Shown piece by piece: positions 44,907 through 56,815 of a stretch of 64,000 nt of DNA (positions within the stretch are counted from its first letter, which is position 1; each line of letters opens with the position of its first letter). The notes beneath the pieces are model-generated. The model was given only the letters and a program-made list of their open reading frames with translations. It ran no database searches and was not told where the DNA came from. Where the stretch lies: positions 124,001-188,000 of the forward strand of contig JALLLT010000045.1 of NCBI GenBank assembly GCA_025266875.1, in the 5' to 3' direction. Both the position numbers and the translations under genes were made by a program. Source of the stretch: Fennellomyces sp. T-0311. Its lineage: Eukaryota; Mucoromycota; Mucoromycetes; Mucorales; Lichtheimiaceae.

Positions 44907-46609
44907 ATGACAGCCACTACCAAGTCAAAGCCCATTCCCAAACCTACCGTCGAAGCAAGTTTAATACGTGCCAATCTGCGCAGAACCGACGTGCTGTTGA
45001 AGCCTCAAAAGTCTGCATGTCACTCGCCTAAAATCAACATTCGCGATCGATGCAAAGCATGTGTCAATAAGAAGAGAGAGGGTTGCCGCTTTCAATCCAT
45101 TCGTGCATTCACGGCCGACGATAAAGAAGTACCCCATTTTGCCAATTTTGATGGCCCTGATGCCGTGGTCAAGTACAAGGTTCCGAAAAAGACAGGACAA
45201 GCTTCACATCGCGAGGCAGTACTTCAAACGATCTGCAAGGCGCTCACGAAATTGATCAAGGACGACGCTCGACAAATTGCAAAACACGACAGTCCATTGA
45301 TCAGACGTCGTGCCCCATTCGCCAACATGCGCCATGTATGCGACAGTTGCTTGACCAGTATCTTTAACTTGCATTACATGTGCTCCATATGCGCACTTGA
45401 TTTATGTGTCGACTGCTACAGCAAGAACTGGAAGCTCAAGCCGAATGCCCATCTCAATCGCTGCTCGTATCGACGCATTCACACCAGGGAGCACATGGTT
45501 CCCGTCGTCAAGTACCAAGCCGCCACACTCAAGATGCTGGAGAAGCAATGCGACGACATGGAGCCAATCAATTCCCCTGACCCTGTCACAGATCAATCCG
45601 AATTTTTGACAACAGACGCTAGTTCTATCACCTTGGAAACCTTTCGTCACTGCTGGCAACAAGGAAAGCCAGTGGTTGTCACAAACGTCATGGGAGAGAA
45701 AAGTCGCATGCTTTGGTCTCCGTCGACCTTCCTCGAAAACCATGGAGGAGCAACCACTGAAGTTATCGATTGCAAGACGCGTGCTGTCAACGAGTCTTCT
45801 GTGAAAACATTCTTCGAAGCCTACATAGACCCGTCCCTCCGTCCAGGCTATGCCGATGGCGCGCCGGCAGTTTTGAAAATCAAGGTACACTTTTTGTACG
45901 TGTGAAAGTAAACAGCCGCTGAAACCATACTCTGTAGGATTGGCCTCCAAAGGAGAATTTCGAATTACGCTTTCCCGATTTGTACCATGATTTTATGGAA
46001 ATGCTGCCCATCAAAGAGTACTGCACTGTGGATGGTTATTTTAACTTATCAAACCGACTCCCCGTGGAATATCTGCCACCGGACTTGGGCCCCAAAATGT
46101 TTATTGCGTACGGAGCTTCCGAGGGAGAGCAAGGCATAGGCACGACAAACCTCCACTGCGATATGGCCGACGCTGTCAATGTCATGTGTCACGCCAGCAA
46201 AACCAGCGACCACGCGGCAGCCGTCTGGGACATTTTCCCTTACGAGTCTCTGATGGCCATACGGACGTTTGTAACAAAGCTTGCAGAAGAGCGAAGGAAA
46301 AAAATCCGCGATCCTATTCATGACCAATGGATTTACTTGAACGACGTGTTACTCAAAAGGCTAGAAAAGGAGCACGGTGTCAAGAGCTGGCGGATATATC
46401 AGAATCCAGGCGACGCAGTGTTTATCCCCGCTGGTTGCGCGCATCAGGTATCGAACTACCACAGCGCCATCAAGTGTGCCTATGATTTTGTAAGTCCGGA
46501 GAATGTGGGGCGCTGCTTAGATATAACGGACCAGTTTGGTCGCGTGCGCCGTGAAGATGCCCTTCAACTCAAAAACACCCTTCTTTTTGCATGGTCTAAT
46601 CTTTATTAA
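44907..46609 (+). CDS. KDM3-like JmjC-domain histone demethylase
   Basis: The protein has two exons joined by an intron at about 45884-45937. The N-terminal half is basic and has zinc-binding cysteines: RCKACVNKKREGCRF and CDSCLTSIFNLHYMCSICAL followed by DLCVDCYSK, the same arrangement as in KDM3/JMJD1 proteins. The JmjC domain starts near QGKPVVVTNVMGEKSRMLWS. The Fe(II)-binding motif is HxD in NLHCDMADAVNVM, with the distal His in AGCAHQVSN. The domain includes SWRIYQNPGDAVFIPAGCA. These ligands are intact, so 2-oxoglutarate-dependent demethylation, probably of H3K9 as in KDM3, is plausible. The start at 44907 (MTATTKSKPIPKPTVEAS) follows a clear non-coding leader. It lacks the longer N-terminal region of animal KDM3. 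Confidence 0.88.
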
Positions 46610-48600
46610 GGGCAGTAATCTCTTTCTCCTCTATCCATTCCCCTTCTTGCATTATAATCCCCTTGTATTATCTTCTGTCTCTTTGTGTAAATACATACTT
46701 ATAGCTCTTCTATACACATAACTCGAGTACTTCAAACCTGCCGTCTGTATTATATTGGAGCCAACAGCTTTATGCTGGACCTGTCTGACGAGCTCTGGTT
46801 GATTAGTATGGCTTGCTAAACGTGGAAACGTACAATATGTCTGTGCTGCATCTACCTAGCAGTCGGCAGGAATCTTGCTTTCATCAACGTAAGCAACAGC
46901 AAGCAGCGTCCGAATTGAAGAACAAGCACGATGCCTTGAAGACTCGTGGAACCAGCAAAAGGAGCGGTAGGAGGCAGATGGAAACAGAATGAAGGCAGAG
47001 TGAGTTTGGCTATTGTGCTAGACCGAACAGTAAGTTGATAATATGATAGGTTGAAAAACAACTTTGTCAAAAAAAACGTAATCCTGCAACAGTAATATGT
47101 ACAAAATCAATGGATTTCGTAAGAAGCAAATGGCCTGCTTCCAAGCCCAAACCGAAAGTATCTAAAGCCAGAATGAAGGGTTGGCTGCCGCGCAATCAGC
47201 AGCCAGGTGGTGTACGTACAAGGAAAGCAATACTTATTTATGAGCACGTATCTCAGACTTGTATGTCGAGCTCACTCATTCCGGAAAGGAGACACCCGAG
47301 AATAAGTGTGACCCACCGTTTATCCACATAGTAAGTGACCTGCTTTTTCAACGAAAAAGCGTTGGGTTATTGATTTCTGTTGGAAATTAGACAAAATCTT
47401 TAGATACGCTAGGATCCATGATCAAGACTAAAATGGAAATCATTGCATCTTTCGAAGGAGTAAGCACAGAAAGCTCAGATCATGTTCAAGTGCAATAAAA
47501 GTCGTACGTGCACTCTTGCTCACAATTCAATAAAATTTTACATACGGCTGTCATAGAAACTTAATTCTGTAAAAGTTAAGAGCGTAAAACAAGGACACAA
47601 GAATTGAAAGTGCCACGGGAAAAGATCGATACGATAAAATCTGACTGCGGTTTCAAGACTGAGGAGTAAAAGTCAAAGGTCGAAAAGGAATTTTAAAATC
47701 TGAAGCAGCGAGTATGGTGTAACTGGAAAACAATCACAACTGGTGCCCAAACTCCACAGCACAGCACCAACCATCAAAGAAAGGTGGGAGCAAGCTTCTC
47801 AAGAAAAAAAGGCGCGAGGGAACGTAAAGGTTCAAGAATCAGCAGCAGACAGTCCAAGCCGTAATGTAAGCTTGCATATACGCTTCAAGCCAGAAGGTTG
47901 TTCACCAGCAGAAAATAGGCTGAAGCCGATGAAGCAAAGATCAAGGAGCTGAATGGGAAAAATGAAGTGATCGAAGTCTCCTTGAAGTGTAGAATAACCT
48001 CCCACCAGGAGCTCTCCGTAAATAGTTGTTATCAGAAAAGCTTTTCGAACTAGAGGTTTATCGATCCATGAATATCGAAAAAACACTAACGCCTGCTTGC
48101 AAAATCCGACGTACAATCACCGAGAAGGCCAATTGAGGAGCATAAACAGTGCAACGCGAAGTTCTGGGGTGCTGTCCAGTGATTGATCGTGGACCTGCAG
48201 GCCATTTTGGGAACCAAGGCGCTGACACCATGCGTGAGCTTCTGTCTTGATGCCTAAATACCGGCTGGTTGCGTACTATCCTAGTGACCGAAAGAAGATA
48301 GATTCAGAGTTCCATTGAACTGGCTATGGGTAAGTACATATAATTGAATCTGTTCATTAGAAGGCTTCACAAATAAAGAACGATGTATTACGGATACCCA
48401 AAACAATCAATTGCTGCCCCTAAATGCGAGGAAACCGACTTGCTGGCAGGTAGTACTGGGCCTTCAAGGCTCCCGTCGATTTTGAGAGCAGGCCAGTGTG
48501 TTCATCATGGCTACATACAGTGAACGCAATCAACGTCGGGGTGTACAAATATACAGTTTATGCTTGAGGTGACTGTGTGGCAGCTTGAAATCGAAGAAAT
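46610..48600. other. Degraded region with coiled-coil-like coding relics
   Basis: I found no intact gene. On the plus strand, broken stretches look like a decayed coiled-coil protein: a segment near 47.59-47.70 kb (QELKVPREKIDTIKSDCGF, then stops), PTIKERWEQASQEKKARGNV near 47.76 kb, and ADEAKIKELNGKNEVIEVSL near 47.92 kb, across a plausible intron. Stops separate them. The parent protein is unidentified. RAD17 starts just downstream. Confidence 0.4.
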
Positions 48601-50697
48601 ATGGATCCTTTTTATGATGTACTCAGATTCCACGATCCCGAATCCAATCGTGCTTACAATCAAAGTTTTATAGCAATTTGTGGTTCCATCATACTCTACG
48701 CAGCAAAAGAAAAAGAATGCGCGCCCAAAGCCAGCCGATCGCCCAACAGATGTCGATCCAACACGTACAGGTACCGCTTTACGCAGCACTCTCGTTTACA
48801 GTCACCATCTGACATGGACATTTAGATCAACTTTGGGTCGATAAATACGAACCACAAAAAGAGGTAGAAGCAGCAAATGATCAAGGTGGCTTAATCGTTT
48901 TGACACTGTCAGTAGAGCGATTTAGCCATACGACCAGCCAAACTTAAAGAAGTCGACGCGTGCCTAAGATCGTCTGCCTTTGGTACTCCACCCGGTCCAT
49001 GCAAGGTACTTGATGCATAACAAGAAGTGACCGCGTCTGAACCTGCGTATTAGTGTCTCGTTTTAAGTGGACCAGCTGGTTCTGGAAAAAGCACCACCAT
49101 CCGCACCATAGCCAAAGCCCGAAACTATCAGATCGTAGAGTGGAATCCTGTAGTGCATGAGCAGTGGGATGGAAACCAAGGTATGAGTGCATGGACTGGT
49201 GGTGTTTAATGGCTCACAGGGTGATAGACTACGAATCTACAATGACAAAGTTCGAGAACTTCGTTCGACGCGCAACCCAGCTGCAGCCTCTGACGGATCC
49301 AAACGCGACAAACAGCGACCAGCGACGCATCATTTTGCTGGACGATATTCCTGACCTTATGTCGGACACAGCGCGGAGTCGATTCCACGGATTGATCGAA
49401 TCGCATCTGAGCGACCCACGCCCGTTCCTGATCGTCATTATTGTCAGCGAGGCGTGGATGCAAACAGAATCAAGGTGGAAGCATTTCAGTGAAACACGGC
49501 TCACCGGTGTTCGCGATGTTTTGTCACCGGCACTTGTCGATAGCCCACGATGCACGGTGATCGAGTTGGTTTCTTTGGACGGACTTGGAAACATACCAAC
49601 TGACAACATTGTCATAGATTCAATCCGATAACTTCCAGTCGGCTGGAGAAAAGTCTTGCGATGATCCAAGAGAACGAGTATCGAAACACCAAACATTGTC
49701 TGCCGAAAGACCAGCTTTCTCAGATCGTGGAGCGGTCCCACGGAGACATACGGAACGCCATCAACACCCTTCAGTTCCACTGTATACCCCCCTCACCCCA
49801 TATACCAATGAAACGAAAACGTGATAATCAAGATAGCATGGGGCAAGCAGGAGAAAGGTAATGGTGAACTTATTGGGTAGTGACGCATGTTCCTGAATAG
49901 CGCCTTTAGAGGAGCGCCGCTAGATCTATTTCATGCACTAGGAAAAGTACTTTATGCTAAACGTGAGTTCCTTATCATCAAAAAAGGAAAGTAACACGAA
50001 ATACTAACGTCTCCAATGTGATATAGGCGACCCGCAAGGAAAATTCGAATCTCGCCCTGAGGTACGTACTAGTTAGAGGCACCGTAATAGAGGAGTTATT
50101 GAAAAAACCTGTGTGTAGGACATTTTACGCTTGCTGCCTGTCGATTCCGACCTATTTGTGGCCTATTTGCAAGAAAACATGCTTAAATACTTTAACGACA
50201 TGTCGTCATGTTTCCGGGCGTTGGATTGGCTTTGTGAAGCGGACAGTATGCGATCCTCGGAAGAATGGATGGTGAGTGATGGTTAGTTCTGGTATAAGAG
50301 GTACTCTCAGCTTATGCGCTGCGTGCAGGATACAGTAGCATCCCAGTATCAATGCCTGCTATCGATGCGAGGAATCATGAGCTCGCGTACCACCCCAATT
50401 TCTGGCAGACTGATCACGAGTCGAAAACCAGCAATATATTCTACTCTATCGGCGGCCAAGAAGCAACCATCAGCAGGTATACTCGCAGAGCAATTTAAAT
50501 TGTGTTGCAAGTAATAACGGCGTCTCCTTCTAGGACTGTGGAACCGAGGATATCAAATTGCAAAAGAGTCGGAGCCGGAGCCTTCAAGTTGGGGTGATGA
50601 TATTCAGGTTTTCAGTGATGAAGAGATGGGTGATGATGATGAGTTTGATGACGTTTTCGGGGACGGAGGTGATATTGCAATGCTGGAGGATTGGTGA
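48601..50697 (+). CDS. RAD17: RAD17 checkpoint clamp loader subunit
   Basis: This is the large subunit of the alternative RFC that loads the 9-1-1 clamp at DNA damage. Key blocks are assembled from several exons: QLWVDKYEPQKE, DLAIRPAKLKEVDACLRSS, the Walker A loop LSGPAGSGKSTTIRTIAKA, then YQIVEWNPVVHEQWDGNQ, Walker B RRIILLDDIPDLM, and NEYRNTKHCLPKDQLSQIVE, SHGDIRNAINTLQF. Later exons give APLDLFHALGKVLYAKRDPQ and ALDWLCEADSM. The protein ends in an acidic tail (VFSDEEMGDDDEFDDVFGDG) with a stop at 50697. The LWVDKYEP motif and the WNPxVxEQW-like block are diagnostic of Rad17. The N-terminal exon (from 48601, MDPFYDVLRFHDPESNRAYN) is less certain, and the true start may differ. Confidence 0.88.
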
Positions 50698-52468
50698 CCA
50701 TGGCGCTTACTGTACATATGCAAAGTAATCTGGTGCTTATCGAAATGTTTGAAACATAAAGCATCTGTGTAAAAAAAAAAGTTATTTCTTGTGCAATGTT
50801 CAACGAGTACATGGATGACGATACAATATCCGACGTATGTATGTGAGCGCCGTTTATTTTTGTATCCATTTGTGCATTTTCGGTTAGACTGTTCGACGTG
50901 CTCTTGGCCCACTTGCGTCTCGCTGTCACTCAGTGAGGTTCTTAAAATTGTAAAAGAAGTCCTTTTAGGTGCCCAGATGAGAAGCCACAGCTTTGTTGTT
51001 ACATCGGTTAACCTTTCTCGTACGTTTCTAATAGTATAACTTTATTTGCATTCCATATATGAGCATCTAGGCCTATCATGGTAGTCAAGTACCATTCCCA
51101 CCGGATACAGGACCTTTCTTGACGATCAGCGTGAAGCCTATTGAACAAACTATATATATCTAATCCCAAAAAAGCAAGCGATCACTTGATTAATAATAGG
51201 GGATGGTCAAGTTTAGCGACTAACTAATGAGTTGGCATATGATATTACAGTCATGTTAATCATATACGATTTAATGCAAGTCAGTTGAACGCTCCGTACG
51301 AAGAAGATGGAGCTTAATATGAATATCCGACGACTGATCAATCCTGCAGCTAGTTACACAGCACAACCTGGGACTTTTTGACGTAGCACAAGATGGCAAT
51401 TCTACTTTTGGGAGCACTTTTGGTATATCCTATGTAACCATATGACTCGCTAAAAGCCGATTTGAAGGATTAGTAGCATGGCAGCTATGTCATTTCCATT
51501 GCCATGTGAGCAGTTGAAAATGAAGATCTACCATAACCTACTAGGCGGGTGCGGAGTCGGTCTGGCCGATGCTCATGTTATCTTTCACATCCTCGGGCGG
51601 ATCATATGTAATCGTGGACTAAAAATACCAGCTTTCCTTTCCAACAATAGGTCATGCATCGAGAAAATATTTTTGTCAGTACCCAATTTCGCATTGCTAT
51701 TCTGGTACGGGTCGGGCATATTCATTGTGCTTTCATGCACACAGTACCACGGTCATGATTTCATTAATGACGAAGGTGCAGAGCAGAAAGAAGTCATGTT
51801 ATCCGGAACTACGTGATCGGCAAAGCCTAGCAACGGCCGTACGCTAATGCATGTACAAGCGCGCACGGACTGTATCTAGATGCTCCAGGGCATATCGTGC
51901 AGGAATTGTGCAAGACCACTTTCAGCGCAAAAATTTTCATGTTTCTTTTTGATCTGCGTTAATTATCTGTGCAACCACTGAGTCACGCAGCATTAACTCG
52001 ATTTTGAAAACAAATATCCAATCCATGGCCATGGGAATCCTTGGACGGAGGAGCATTTAAGCTCAAGAATAAGCACAGTAGCTTGGTAAGCAATTTTAAC
52101 TTGGGACTTGTACCAGAACAGGTGTGGCGCATCCCCTCTTAACAACCATTTGCGGTTGGCTTCGTATCATTGTTCTTGTCGACGACGGTTGGGCCGGTGC
52201 GGCAACGGGTCCAAGGTACGCGTAATTAAGCTGGGTGGAGGCGCATACGAGGGCGGGTTGGAGCATTGGATGATGTAGCCGTATGATCGGGTCAGCAGGG
52301 CCGGCTGTCATGGTAGCAATTGCTGGTGACAGCATGGCCTCTTTACTCGCGGAGTAAACGACCCATTCATTGCATTGGCCAAACGCTTGTTCAACCTGTC
52401 CCCTTCCCTTCCTTCCTTTTTTTTTCTCTCCCCTCATTCTTCCTCATTGACTGCCCACAATCGTTCTA
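50698..52468. other. Long intergenic region
   Basis: No recognisable gene in 1.77 kb. A plus-strand frame of 112 codons (51478-51816, MAAMSFPLPCEQLKMKIYHN...) has mildly hydrophobic segments, but I see no domain or splice context. It could be an orphan gene or a relic. The last 350 bp must hold the promoter of the LIM-RhoGAP gene. Confidence 0.45.
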
Positions 52469-55400
52469 ATGACGCCGCGCGAGTGCTCATCCGACAGCGC
52501 TCACAGTGATCACGTACAATCGGTCTCGTCACCTGCACCATCTGGACTTGTTTGCACGAAATGTCATCAGCCTCTCGAAGGGGAATTTGTGCGTGCGCTT
52601 GATGGGACGTTTCATTGGGGCTGCTTCACCTGTCTCGTAGGTACCTGGGTGGAAATGCTGCTGGACCCTCTGAGCTGATCTGGTTGTTCTGTGTTCTTCC
52701 AATGCATTACAGGATTGCAACGAACCTGTGGCTTCTCACTTTTTCCCCATTGAAGGGAGCGATGGCGTGCAGCAACCATTATGTGAACGAGATTACTTTC
52801 GACGGCTGAATTTAGTGTGCGAGACGTGCGGCGATGCGCTGCGAGGGCCGTATATCACGGCTGTTGGCAAGAAATTCCACCTGGAGCACTTTTGCTGCAG
52901 CGCATGCTCGGTGGTGCTTGGGCCATCGGATTCGTACTATGAGCATGAGAACAGCATCTACTGCCACTATCACTACTCTGTCAAGTTCGCTATCAAATGT
53001 TCTGGCTGCAGGACAGCCATTCTAAAGCAATTTGTGGAAATCAATCGCAACGGTGTGGATGAGCACTGGCACCCCGAGTGCTACATGATCCACAAGGTAC
53101 ACACATTACATAAACCATCGAGGGGTCAGAGCTCCTTTCTGAGTAAATCTATCTATTCCAATGCTAGTTCTGGAACGTGAAAGTTGCGCAATCGTCTGAC
53201 GATGACACCGGGCCTCACGATCACGGTAAATTGCGCTTGTTTACGCTGTGTTGCATGAATTCTCATACGTCCTCGTGTGCGCAGACATTACAAAGATGAC
53301 CATGGACGAGCTGCGGGATGCCCAGGTGGCCATGGAGGACAAAGTCTACCGCATTTGGACGATTCTGTCTGCTTTCGAAGGTAAGGGCGCTCTGCCATGC
53401 CGGGGCCAGCTTGCTGAAACGGGCCATTCCCCTCGATTTAGAGTCGGCGGCGGCGTGCATATCGGACATGCTGATCCATGTGTCCGAGGGAAGCTATCTC
53501 GACGGTCTGCGCATGGCCGACTACTTTGTTACGCATGTGGAAGTGTTGTTTGGTGCCATTGACGACCTGGTGGCACAGCATCATGCTCACTCGAGCGCGG
53601 AGTTGCAACACGAACGGGAGTCCAGACTATTGTGCAAGAAGATCATCAACTTTTTTTCGCTGCTGTCACAGACCCAGGAAACCGGGCTGCGACGCATGGG
53701 CGTCACCGAGGAGCTGTTGTCCCTCGTTACGGGTCTAGCCCACTATTTAAAAGTATTAATTCGCATTAGCTTAACTGCTGCCCTGCGTTTGGTAAGTACA
53801 ATTGGGTCTGTCATAAGACCCTGCCGACCGCATCTGACAAACCGCGTTTTAGGAAACAAAGGAGGACAAATCATCTGCCATTAGCCGCTTCCTTGGTCAG
53901 CTTGTGGAGCTGGCAAACAAACAACGACACACATCGGTCGATCTCGATTCACCTCTGACGTCAGACCTTTGCCATTCGTGTCAAACGACGTGCGATGACG
54001 AGTGTTTCCGGCTCGCACACCGCCGGTGGCATGACCGGTGTTTTGCGTGTGCCAAGTGCTGCCTGCCGCTTCGGGAGGAGTACAAGAATGCGTTTTGGGA
54101 TCCCCAGGAATCAACGCTCCTGTGTAGTGGTTGTGGAACCGGCCAGAAGGGTCTCGAGCATGGATTCGAACATGTGTCGCAATTGCAGCAATTTTCGTTT
54201 TTGCTACGATACTCCCACCGGCGTTTGTACACGCTTTTGAATGTGTCAGGTAAAAATTGGGGGAGGAAAAGCCTATTATTGCAATATTGATTGTTTATTG
54301 ACTGTGGCGAAAAAAAGTCGATACCACCACCAAACTTGCCCACACCCAGCGCCCGATTCCCGGAAACACTCCGCCTGGCAAGCTGGCACACGAATCCCGG
54401 GCCAAGTCCTACAGCGAGGGCGAAAAGGTCCAGGAAAAGATCAACTTGGGCGACATCAAACGCATGAAGTCCACCCATATGAAGCGCAAGCTCACCGACT
54501 CGAACCGTGTTGCTAAGCGATCCACGCTCATGGAGACGCCCAGTCCGACGAGTGCCTTTATTGCCAATGGCTTTGGCGACACTCCCGCGGCTGCAGCGGA
54601 CGTTCATTCCGAGGAATGCAACTCGCTGGACGTGGGCAGGGTCGGACTGACAAACGGCACTGCAAATCGCGATATCGCTGCTCCCCAGGAACCCATCCAG
54701 CAGGAGCCCACCCCCCCTCACACCCGCACTCGAAGCTACGAGAAAGCAAAGTCCATCAGCAAGTTCACCTACTTCTCCGAACTTAGCGCGCTAAACCACT
54801 TTATGGTCAAGCACATCGCCGTCCTCTATCTCGAGGAGCTGTTGAACCCCTACTTTTCGCAGGAAGAGCTGGCTGATTTGATTGACGAGAGAAAGAACCC
54901 AACGCTGTGGGGCAAGTTTGTCACCAGTCTCAAGACGGGCGGCAACAAGAAACAAAAAGGTACGTGTGTATTGCATCGGCTCCGTCATTGTTCTCACTGC
55001 TTGGCTGTTCCACAGAGGGAATCTTTGGCGTTCCTTTGGATATACTGGTGGAGAAGAATGGAACTGAATCCAACCTGGGAGCGGGCCCTAGCCGGATCCG
55101 AATCCCAACGTTTATGGATGACAGTATCGCTGCGATGAGGCAAATGGGTAAGTGGGGGCTCGTTGGGCCATACAGGAGTGTTAGGCTGAACACAGTGGCT
55201 CGCAATAGACATGTCGGTTGAGGGCGTCTTCCGCAAGAACGGTAACATTCGGCGACTGAAGGAGATCGCCGAAGAAATCGATACCAATCCGTCGACTGTG
55301 CAATTGATGAGCGAAGGACCCATCCAAGTAGCAGCGTTGACCAAAAAGTTCTTGCGTGATCTGCCGGAGCCGCTGCTTACTTTCAAGTTACACAAGCTTT

Positions 55401-56158
55401 TCACTGTTGTACACAGTAAGTCAATGGAGCTCGACGCATTCATTTGTCCACTTGCTAACCCGCCCGCCCTAGAACTGGACTCAGCTGCAGACAAGAAGCG
55501 GGCTCTTCATCTTGCATGCTGTTTGCTACCAAAACCAAACCGAGACACTGTTGAGGTCCTGTTCTTATTCCTAAAATGGGTTTCCACGTTTTCCCAAACC
55601 GATGACGGTGCTGGAAGCAAAATGACGCTGCATAACCTCGCAACTGTGTTAGCACCGAACATTCTTTATTCCAAGGGAAAGGATCCTGTCAAGGACGATT
55701 CGTTTGCATCCATCGATGCCGTACATCTGCTTCTCGAGTATCAGGAAGAGTTCTGCACAGTATGTTTGTTCGTCGATAGTAATTGGCTGGTACTAACGCT
55801 GGTGATGCAGGTTCCTGAGGACATCATGATACCGCTGAAAAGCTTGTCGTACGGTGAAGATGACATGGAATCAAGTGCACGGGACATTCTGCGAAAGTGT
55901 GAAATGGTGATGAAGCTCAAGAAGATGCAGATTCCCGACGAATTCCCGTCCATGCCCACCCGACAACACTCCTCACCAGCCGCAATCATTACATTATCCT
56001 CCTCCAAGCCGGCAGAGCCAGCGTACAACGACGATATTTCATCCTCCCCTGTCGACATGCAGCCACCGCAAGCCAATGGTGGAGCAGACCTGCTTCCATC
56101 CCCTCCCCTCCCGATTATGCCGCGCTCCACCGTTGCGGCTGCTGCTTGTCCACGCTAG
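52469..56158 (+). CDS. LIM-domain Rho GTPase-activating protein (LRG1-like)
   Basis: This stimulates GTP hydrolysis by Rho-type GTPases, in yeast Rho1 and cell-wall synthesis. After a Ser-rich start (MTPRECSSDSAHSDHVQSVS), LIM1 is CTKCHQPLEGEFVRALDGTF...HWGCFTC...DCNEPV. LIM2 starts CETCGDALRGPYITAVGKKF and LEHFCCSACS. A CSGCRTAILKQFVEI...HPECYMIHK unit follows. A helical middle region (EDKVYRIWTILSAFEESAAA...) leads to another LIM, CHSCQTTCDDECFRLAHRRW and CFACAKC. The RhoGAP domain begins IFGVPLDILVEKNG. It carries the arginine finger in VEGVFRKNGNIRRLKEIAEE, then KKFLRDLPEPLLTFKLHKLF and MTLHNLATVLAPNILY. The tail is Pro/Ser-rich and ends AAAACPR. About ten introns are present. LIM plus RhoGAP matches LRG1/Rga families; several LIMs favour LRG1. 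Confidence 0.9.
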
Positions 56159-56815
56159 ACCATGCATGCATCACTAATTAATCATTACTCTTATATCTAT
56201 CTATTATTATTGATCGGCTCTATTCCGAGAATTGCTCCATACCTTCTTGTTTCCTAGGAATAAAAAACCCCTCTCCTTTTCCGAATCATCCTTAGTTGCC
56301 ATTGTATAACATGCAATGACGCACATTAGCGCTAGGTGCAACGCACAGACCACCTTTACAAGCCCTACGCGTTTCAGAATTTTCACGGATCAGCACCCTC
56401 AGTTTTGTATCCCGATAAGTGAAAACGCTGACTCGTTGACTCGTTGACAGACGAATGGCTTTCTGCGCGCCACCTGTTTATCATACTTACCTTAAAACTG
56501 GTGTACAATATTTTTTACGTAATAGTATAGCAATACATTGCCTTCATTCTAGTGAGACTTACCATATAGCATATGTGCTATAAGTTACCATGAAGTGTAT
56601 AAAAGTCTAGTTGAAGATAAAAGTACTCGGTACACAATAAAGTCCATAAAATCTATATATAAGAAAGAAAAATAAAAAAAAAATAGAGAGAGAAACAAAA
56701 AGAGAAAGAGAAATGTGTAATAAGAAGCGCATAAACGCTGGATAATAGGGAATATATGTGTGGTAGCCGTTGCGTATTGTATTTTGACGCCTTCACACGT
56801 TGCGCTGCTGACGAA
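56159..56815. other. Intergenic between LIM-RhoGAP and a MULE relic
   Basis: AT-rich sequence without a recognisable gene. It probably holds the LRG1-like terminator and one flank of the MULE, but I could not define inverted terminal repeats. Confidence 0.45.

Noticed and set aside
34358..46609. The run of metabolic and transport genes (ATPase, FKBP, MFS, thioesterase, OTC) considered as a biosynthetic cluster.
   Set aside because: There is no synthase, tailoring enzyme or cluster regulator, the products belong to unrelated housekeeping pathways, and the orientations alternate.
51478..51816. A 112-codon plus-strand frame with hydrophobic segments in the RAD17/LRG1 spacer.
   Set aside because: No known domain, no neighbouring exon and no promoter feature; not enough to call a gene.
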